A DNA stretch of 9,304 nucleotides from Deltaproteobacteria bacterium (GTDB lineage Bacteria > Bdellovibrionota > UBA1018 > UBA923), in contig JACQAX010000049.1 of the NCBI GenBank assembly GCA_016194795.1, positions 1 through 9,304 of the forward strand. Direction: 5' to 3'. Below, one piece after another: positions 5,857 through 9,304 of this stretch. The notes under the pieces were generated by a model, which saw only the letters and a list, made by a program, of their open reading frames with translations, made no database searches and was not told the origin of the DNA. Numbering within the stretch: the first letter of the stretch is position 1; each line of letters opens with the position of its first letter. The translations under genes and the position numbers were made by a program.

Positions 5857-7092
5857 TCAACAGCCCGAGCGCGCCGACTCCAGGAACTGGGCCGAGCTCC
5901 AGGTAAACGGGCGCTCGGCGCGATACAGCAACCTGCGCACCGGCACGAGGCCGCGCTTCTTGAGGTCGAACACCTCGTAAACCACGCCATCTTTGGCGAT
6001 GCGACCGGCGAGCTTGGCCATGATCTCGCGGTAGCCCTGGCAGTTGCCCACTGCACGCTCGGCGCGCGCCGCCACGGCGGTGAGCCACAGCCACGTCATG
6101 GCGTCGTGGTAGCTCGCGATGCCGGCGAGCTTCACGTTGAAGCTCTTCAGCGAGCTCTTGTAGTTCGGCGTCGTCGCCCGTCCCGGCATCGGCCACCAGA
6201 GGCGGCTCGCCCGCAGCGTGCGCATCGTCGTCTCGGCCTGCTCGCCGTCGAGCACGCCGTAGGCGACGGCAAGCAGGTTGGCGTCGGCGGTGAGATGGTC
6301 GTCGCCCTCGAAGTTGGTGAGCGCGCCGAGCTTCGGGTTCCAGAAAAACTCGCGCAAGCGGCTCGCGGTCGACGCTTCGCGGGCGCGATACTCGAGCGCC
6401 TTGTCGGCCAGCCCCAGGAGCTCGGCCCAGCCGGCCATCCCGCGGAGCGCGAGCACGTACATCACGTTGGTCATCGCGACCCTCCCCTCGCGCTTCACGC
6501 TGTCGGCCCAGTCGGAGAACGGGGGCTGCCTGCCGATGAGCCCGTCGACGAAATAGTTTTTCTCGAGGTACGCCAGCGAGCTCTCGGCCGAGGCAAACCA
6601 GCGGCTCGCGAAAAACCGGTCGCGGCTGGCAAGCACGTACTCGGCCGACGCCCACGGGATGAAGACGTTGGCGTCGATCGAGATCACGCCGTTCTCGGTG
6701 TCGAACCACGCCTTGAGCGGCGCCTCGAACTTCGGCGCGCGCGCGAACAGCCCGAGGAGCGTGCGCCAGTAGATGTTCACGTTGTCGACCGTGCGTGGGA
6801 GCAGCCCGTCGGGGCGCTGGCTCGCGTAAAACACCTCGAGCGAGTCGCGCACCGTGGAGTACCGGCCTAGCGCCAGCGCGCCGCCCACCGACATCGAGAA
6901 GTCGCGCGCCCAGAGCGTGTGGAACTGGTGGGCGCCGGCCAGCAGATAGTGTTTGCCCTCGACCGTCACCGTGTTGCTCAGGATGGCGTGGGTGGCGATT
7001 CCCCACGCGGCGGCCAGATCGGCGTCGGCCGCCTCCTGCCCATGGGCCGGACCGGGACCGCAAAGCGCAAGCCACACCGCGAGCCAAGCCAT
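5857..7092 (-). CDS. Exported six-hairpin glycosidase-like protein, (alpha/alpha)6 barrel
   Basis: This 411-residue protein starts at the ATG at 7092 with an AGGGAGAGG ribosome site 5 nt upstream. A short signal peptide, MAWLAVWLALCGPGPAHG, ends near residue 18, so the product is probably periplasmic or secreted. The body is made of paired helices typical of six-hairpin glycosidases. Motifs in order are HTLWARDFSMSVGGAL (58-73), PDGLLPRTVD (94-103), ISIDANVFIPWASAEYV (137-153), FSDWADS (192-198), TADANLLAVAYGVLDG (268-283), SYHDAMTWLW (327-336) and ERPFTWSSAQFLES (393-406). WARDF and DWADS resemble the conserved sites of amylo-alpha-1,6-glucosidase (glycogen debranching) type enzymes, where the Asp after the W acts as acid catalyst. 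By analogy D197 or D194 is the candidate here. The exact substrate cannot be read from sequence. It sits 31 bp after msrB, so it is likely in the same transcript, which is an unusual companion for housekeeping genes. Confidence 0.8.
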   Translation of the reverse strand: MAWLAVWLALCGPGPAHGQEAADADLAAAWGIATHAILSNTVTVEGKHYLLAGAHQFHTLWARDFSMSVGGALALGRYSTVRDSLEVFYASQRPDGLLPRTVDNVNIYWRTLLGLFARAPKFEAPLKAWFDTENGVISIDANVFIPWASAEYVLASRDRFFASRWFASAESSLAYLEKNYFVDGLIGRQPPFSDWADSVKREGRVAMTNVMYVLALRGMAGWAELLGLADKALEYRAREASTASRLREFFWNPKLGALTNFEGDDHLTADANLLAVAYGVLDGEQAETTMRTLRASRLWWPMPGRATTPNYKSSLKSFNVKLAGIASYHDAMTWLWLTAVAARAERAVGNCQGYREIMAKLAGRIAKDGVVYEVFDLKKRGLVPVRRLLYRAERPFTWSSAQFLESARSGC

Positions 7093-7097
7093 CGTCG

Positions 7098-7106
7098 CCT
7101 CTCCCT
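7098..7106 (-). promoter_or_regulatory. Ribosome binding site of the glycosidase-like gene
   Basis: The minus strand reads AGGGAGAGG, 5 nt before the ATG at 7092, which fixes that start. It lies in the 31-bp gap after msrB; no terminator is seen in that gap, supporting read-through from msrB. Confidence 0.6.
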
Positions 7107-7123
7107 TGATCGAGGCGGAGGAA

Positions 7124-7540
7124 TCACCGCCTGAACTTGAGTGAAAGAGAGTTCACGCAGTAGCGCAAGCCCGTCGGCTCGGGACCGTCGTTGAAAACGT
7201 GTCCAAGATGGCAGCCACACCTGGCGCAGGTGATCTCGACGCGCTCCATCCCGTGGGCCGTGTCGCGAGTCTCGGCGATGCGCTCGCCGCTCACCGGCGC
7301 GTAAAAGCTCGGCCAGCCGCTGCCCGAGTCATACTTCGTCTCCGACGAGAAGAGCTCGTCGCCGCAGCAGGCGCAGAGGTACGTGCCTTTTTCCTGGTTG
7401 CGGTAATACTCGCCCGTGCCCGGGCGCTCGGTGCCCTTCCCGCGGCAGACGCGATACTGCTCGGGCGTGAGCTTGTCGCGCCAATAGGAATCATCGGTCA
7501 GCGCGCTCTCGCGCGCCTTTTTTCCCGTTTCGTCGCTCAT
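7124..7540 (-). CDS. msrB: Peptide methionine-R-sulfoxide reductase MsrB
   Basis: A 138-residue single-domain MsrB, which reduces the R form of methionine sulfoxide in proteins. The start at 7540 is preferred over an in-frame ATG at 7621 because AGGAGG lies 6 nt upstream, the ATG overlaps the mnmA stop as ATGA, and family homology begins at about residue 18. Motifs seen are LTPEQYRVCRGKGTERP (24-40), zinc-binding C56 and C59, YDSGSGWPSFY (70-80), zinc-binding C105 and C108, HLGHVFNDGP (111-120) and RYCVNS, whose C128 is the catalytic cysteine. There is no signal peptide, so it is cytoplasmic and probably recycled by thioredoxin. The common recycling cysteine in the G-x-GWPSF loop is replaced by Ser. 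Cys32 lies where an alternative recycling cysteine is known in a subclass of MsrB proteins. Second gene of the mnmA transcript. Confidence 0.96.
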   Translation of the reverse strand: MSDETGKKARESALTDDSYWRDKLTPEQYRVCRGKGTERPGTGEYYRNQEKGTYLCACCGDELFSSETKYDSGSGWPSFYAPVSGERIAETRDTAHGMERVEITCARCGCHLGHVFNDGPEPTGLRYCVNSLSLKFRR

Positions 7541-8670
7541 CGATCCCCTCCTGTCGGCAGCTCGCGTTTCTGCTCGTAATAGGTCGGCCCGCCGCGCTCG
7601 ATCATCGCGCCGCCCAGGCATCTCTCGCCGTCATAAAACACCACCGACTGCCGTGGCGTGATCGCTCTCTGCGGCTGGTCGAAGTCGACGCGAAGGCGGC
7701 CATCCGGCCCCACGCCGACGCGACAATCCTGATCGGCCTGGCGATAGCGGATCTTGGCGCGCGCGCGAAACTCGGCGGCCGGCGGCGCGCCCGCCACCCA
7801 CGAAGGCTCGGTCGCCGTGAGATAGTCGGCAAAGAGCGCCGGATGCGTTTCGCCGCGCTCGACGAAAACCGTGTTGCGCTCGATGTCCTTGGCGACGACG
7901 AACCAGCGCGCGCCTTCGCCACCGAGACCGAGGCCCCGGCGCTGTCCCAGCGTGTAATACGCCGCGCCCGTGTGCTCGCCCACGACCTTGCCGTCGAGCG
8001 TGCGGAACTTGCCCGGCTGCGCGGCGACGTACTGGCCGAGGAACTTCTTGAAGTCGCGCTCGCCGATGAAGCAGATCCCGGTCGAGTCTTTTTTCTCGGA
8101 CGTCGAGAGGCCGGCCTTGCGCGCGAGCTCGCGCAGGTCGCTCTTCAAGAGATGCCCGATCGGGAAGAGCACCTTGCCGAGCGTCTCGCGCGTGAGCGTG
8201 TAGACGAAGTACGACTGGTCTTTTCCGGGATCGACGCCTTTGAGCAGCTCGCGCTCGGGATTCGTGCGGCAGTAATGGCCGGTCGCAAGGAAGTCGGCGT
8301 CGAGCTCGAGCGCTTTTTTCAGGAACAGCTTGAACTTGATCTCGCGGTTACAGAGGATGTCGGGGTTCGGCGTGAAGCCGGCTTTGTACTCCTCGAGAAA
8401 GCTCGTGAAGACGTGGTCCCAATATTCCTTCACGAACTCGACGGAGTAATGAGGAACTCCCAGCCTGTCGCAGACGCGCGCGACGTCCTCGTAGTCTTTC
8501 GCCGCGGTGCAGGCGCCGCTCTCGTCCTTCTCGTCCCAGTTCTTCATGAAAACGCCGATGACGCGGTAGCCCTGCTCTTTGAGAAGCAGCGCGGCGACCG
8601 ACGAGTCGACGCCGCCCGACATGCCGACGACGACGGTCGTTTCGGATGGTTTTTTGCCCTGGGAAAGCAT
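7537..8670 (-). CDS. mnmA: tRNA-specific 2-thiouridylase MnmA
   Basis: A 377-residue enzyme that thiolates U34 of tRNA Lys, Glu and Gln anticodons using ATP and sulfur relayed from a cysteine desulfurase. The PP-loop is VVGMSGGVDSSVAALLL (14-30). FMKNWDE (41-47) follows; NPDILCN (102-108) carries the catalytic C107; ATGHYCR (129-135) is next; and DSTGICFIG (195-203) carries the persulfide C200. The C-terminal half has the central and beta-barrel domains, with YYTLGQRRGLGLGG as landmark. All key residues are present and the length is normal. The frame stays open to an ATG at 8820, but that extension overlaps the divergent lipoprotein gene and has no MnmA homology, so 8670 is chosen. About 10 residues precede the usual start of the fold. 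There is no Shine-Dalgarno; an extended -10 places the transcript start at the ATG itself. Its stop overlaps the msrB start by ATGA. Confidence 0.97.
   Translation of the reverse strand: MLSQGKKPSETTVVVGMSGGVDSSVAALLLKEQGYRVIGVFMKNWDEKDESGACTAAKDYEDVARVCDRLGVPHYSVEFVKEYWDHVFTSFLEEYKAGFTPNPDILCNREIKFKLFLKKALELDADFLATGHYCRTNPERELLKGVDPGKDQSYFVYTLTRETLGKVLFPIGHLLKSDLRELARKAGLSTSEKKDSTGICFIGERDFKKFLGQYVAAQPGKFRTLDGKVVGEHTGAAYYTLGQRRGLGLGGEGARWFVVAKDIERNTVFVERGETHPALFADYLTATEPSWVAGAPPAAEFRARAKIRYRQADQDCRVGVGPDGRLRVDFDQPQRAITPRQSVVFYDGERCLGGAMIERGGPTYYEQKRELPTGGDR
7545..7552 (-). promoter_or_regulatory. Strong Shine-Dalgarno of msrB inside the end of mnmA
   Basis: The minus strand reads AGGAGGGG ending 4 nt before the msrB ATG; the AGGAGG core is 6 nt away. 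It is the best ribosome site in the window and decides the msrB start at 7540 over the longer frame. Confidence 0.75.
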
Positions 8671-8676
8671 TGACGG

Positions 8677-8685
8677 ACTATAGCA
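8677..8685 (-). promoter_or_regulatory. Extended -10 promoter of mnmA, predicting a leaderless transcript
   Basis: The minus strand reads TGCTATAGT: a TGn extension plus TATAGT (five of six to TATAAT). Six bases then separate it from the ATG at 8670, so with normal geometry the +1 base is the A of the ATG. No Shine-Dalgarno lies upstream of that ATG, in agreement with leaderless initiation. No clear -35 is seen. Confidence 0.55.
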
Positions 8686-8700
8686 CAACTTGAGGATACG

Positions 8701-8713
8701 CCCTAAACTAGGG
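8701..8713. repeat. Perfect 5-bp inverted repeat in the mnmA / lipoprotein divergent gap
   Basis: CCCTA and TAGGG arms flank a 3-nt centre (AAC). The right arm overlaps the AGGGGG that sits immediately before the ATG at 8717, so a hairpin would hide that G-run. It could equally be an operator site for a regulator acting on both divergent genes, which are separated by only 46 bp. Confidence 0.4.
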
Positions 8714-8716
8714 GGT

Positions 8717-9208
8717 ATGAGCCGTTTCCGCAGTCGCCTGCCCCTGGCATTCGCTTTCCTGCCCCTTGCCACCTGCCTCTGGCAGGGTTGCGCCGAAACC
8801 CGCGTCGTCAACGTCGACAACTGGAACGCCTGGAAAGAGACCTGCTACGAGCTCTCGGTGAAGTACCAGGAGAAGCTCAAGATCCTGCCCTACCACCCCT
8901 TCGCCGCCCGCGGCTCCGACCGCTGCTCGTCACCCGATCCGCAGTTCACCTGGGACGTCGACGCCAAGAACTACCACATCATCGTCGCCAACTTCTTCTA
9001 CCACGACGACCTCAAGGTGCGCCGGCGCGCCTTCGAGATGCTCGAGAACTGGCACTGCGATCGCGACGGCAAGTGCGGCGACCTGGCCGAGCTGCTCGAT
9101 GCGCACATCAGGGCTTCGTTGCCGATTCAGAGCGAGGCTTGGAAGAAGGAGTTTCATGCGAGGCTTCGGGATTTTTGGCGGCATGTGCTCGACATCGACA
9201 CGGAATAA
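8717..9208 (+). CDS. Predicted lipoprotein of unknown function, Cys-rich
   Basis: From the ATG at 8717 the product has 163 residues. An in-frame TTG at 8690 would add nine residues before the basic n-region, so it is less likely. The N-terminus MSRFRSRLPLAFAFLPLA followed by TCLWQGC is a lipoprotein-type signal with Cys25 as the likely lipidated residue and Ala at +2. The mature part has further cysteines (43, 70, 114, 120), enough for two disulfides. It contains aromatic and charged helices, including a HEAT-like NFFYHDDLKVRRRAFEMLENW (about 92-112). I recognise no family. AGGGGG is only 1 nt from the ATG, too close for a normal ribosome site. The gene is divergent from mnmA with a 46-bp gap. 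The last about 30 codons use different codons (CAT, CGG, GAT, TTT, AGG) from the C-ending codons before them. Confidence 0.75.
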   Translation: MSRFRSRLPLAFAFLPLATCLWQGCAETRVVNVDNWNAWKETCYELSVKYQEKLKILPYHPFAARGSDRCSSPDPQFTWDVDAKNYHIIVANFFYHDDLKVRRRAFEMLENWHCDRDGKCGDLAELLDAHIRASLPIQSEAWKKEFHARLRDFWRHVLDIDTE

Positions 9209-9226
9209 GAGCCGTCACCCGGTATC

Positions 9227-9287
9227 CGGTTCCGGAACCGTTGCCGGCTCCGGAACCGCTAAGCCGCTAGCCGTTACCCATGAACGG
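9227..9287. repeat. Cluster of GC-rich palindromes and short repeats
   Basis: A perfect 14-bp palindrome, CGGTTCCGGAACCG, occupies 9227-9240. Its right part, TCCGGAACCG, recurs 18 bp later at 9249-9258. CGGTTCCGG (9227-9235) can therefore pair with 9232-9240 or, as a 9-bp stem, with CCGGAACCG at 9250-9258. A further CCGTT (9271-9275) and AACGG (9283-9287) pair follows. No T-run follows the stems. It lies 18 bp after the lipoprotein stop and could act as a 3' end structure or belong to a dispersed repeat family. What follows to 9304 shows no supported gene. Confidence 0.6.
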
Positions 9288-9304
9288 TGGGGTGGACCAG
9301 GCGA

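Noticed and set aside
5782..6870. Open frame of 362 codons on the plus strand opposite the glycosidase-like gene
   Set aside because: Composition (A/R/H/V rich, no motifs) is that of an antisense shadow, while the minus strand has a coherent barrel protein with signal peptide and ribosome site.
5783..7087. N-terminal extension of the Cys-rich protein frame across the glycosidase-like gene
   Set aside because: The extension is Arg-rich nonsense in the other frame of a real gene; the start at 5782 has a signal peptide, an AGGGGG site and a promoter-like element.
8671..8820. 50-residue N-terminal extension of MnmA
   Set aside because: It overlaps the divergent lipoprotein gene, contains the extended -10, and lies outside the MnmA fold.
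9280..9304. ATG at 9280 as the start of a further gene
   Set aside because: Only eight codons are visible, there is no ribosome site, and it lies inside an inverted repeat.

Overview
This is a GC-rich stretch (strongly G/C-ending codons in most genes) from a Gram-negative bacterium. It holds nine protein genes, one cut off at the left edge. The Gram-negative call rests on two lipoprotein-type signal peptides, several Sec signal peptides and one textbook Tat signal peptide. Codon use, many secreted Cys-rich orphans and divergent or convergent packing suggest a delta-proteobacterial type lineage (Myxococcota or Bdellovibrionota relatives). That is an inference from style, not from a marker gene. 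I saw no tRNA, rRNA, CRISPR array or insertion sequence.

Left block (1-4149): two distantly related FAD-dependent oxidoreductases of flavin amine oxidase type stand head to head, with only 17 bp between their best start codons (2398 minus, 2416 plus). The leftward one has an uncleaved-anchor or Sec-like N-terminus. The rightward one has a Tat signal (SRRFFLK). The leftward gene is followed after 26 bp by the start of a Xaa-Pro aminopeptidase gene that runs off the window.

Middle block (4243-5237, plus strand): a small Met-rich coiled-coil lipoprotein is coupled by an ATGA overlap to a secreted four-cysteine protein of unknown function. This pair converges on the next block, and the two converging stop codons share one CTAG.

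Right block (8670 down to 5234, minus strand): mnmA (tRNA 2-thiouridylase), msrB (methionine-R-sulfoxide reductase, ATGA-coupled), an exported six-hairpin glycosidase-like protein, and an exported protein with 12 cysteines in two repeated modules. mnmA and the Cys-rich gene each have an extended -10 motif. The mnmA motif is placed so that transcription would begin at the A of its ATG. Divergent to mnmA is a lipoprotein of unknown function (8717-9208). It is followed by a cluster of short GC-rich palindromes and repeats to the window end.

How the genes work together: MnmA and MsrB are housekeeping sulfur and redox functions. The rest is envelope-directed: Tat- or Sec-exported flavoproteins, lipoproteins, a secreted barrel enzyme and disulfide-rich proteins. 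No single pathway can be assigned from sequence alone. No stretch over 300 bp lacks a gene.
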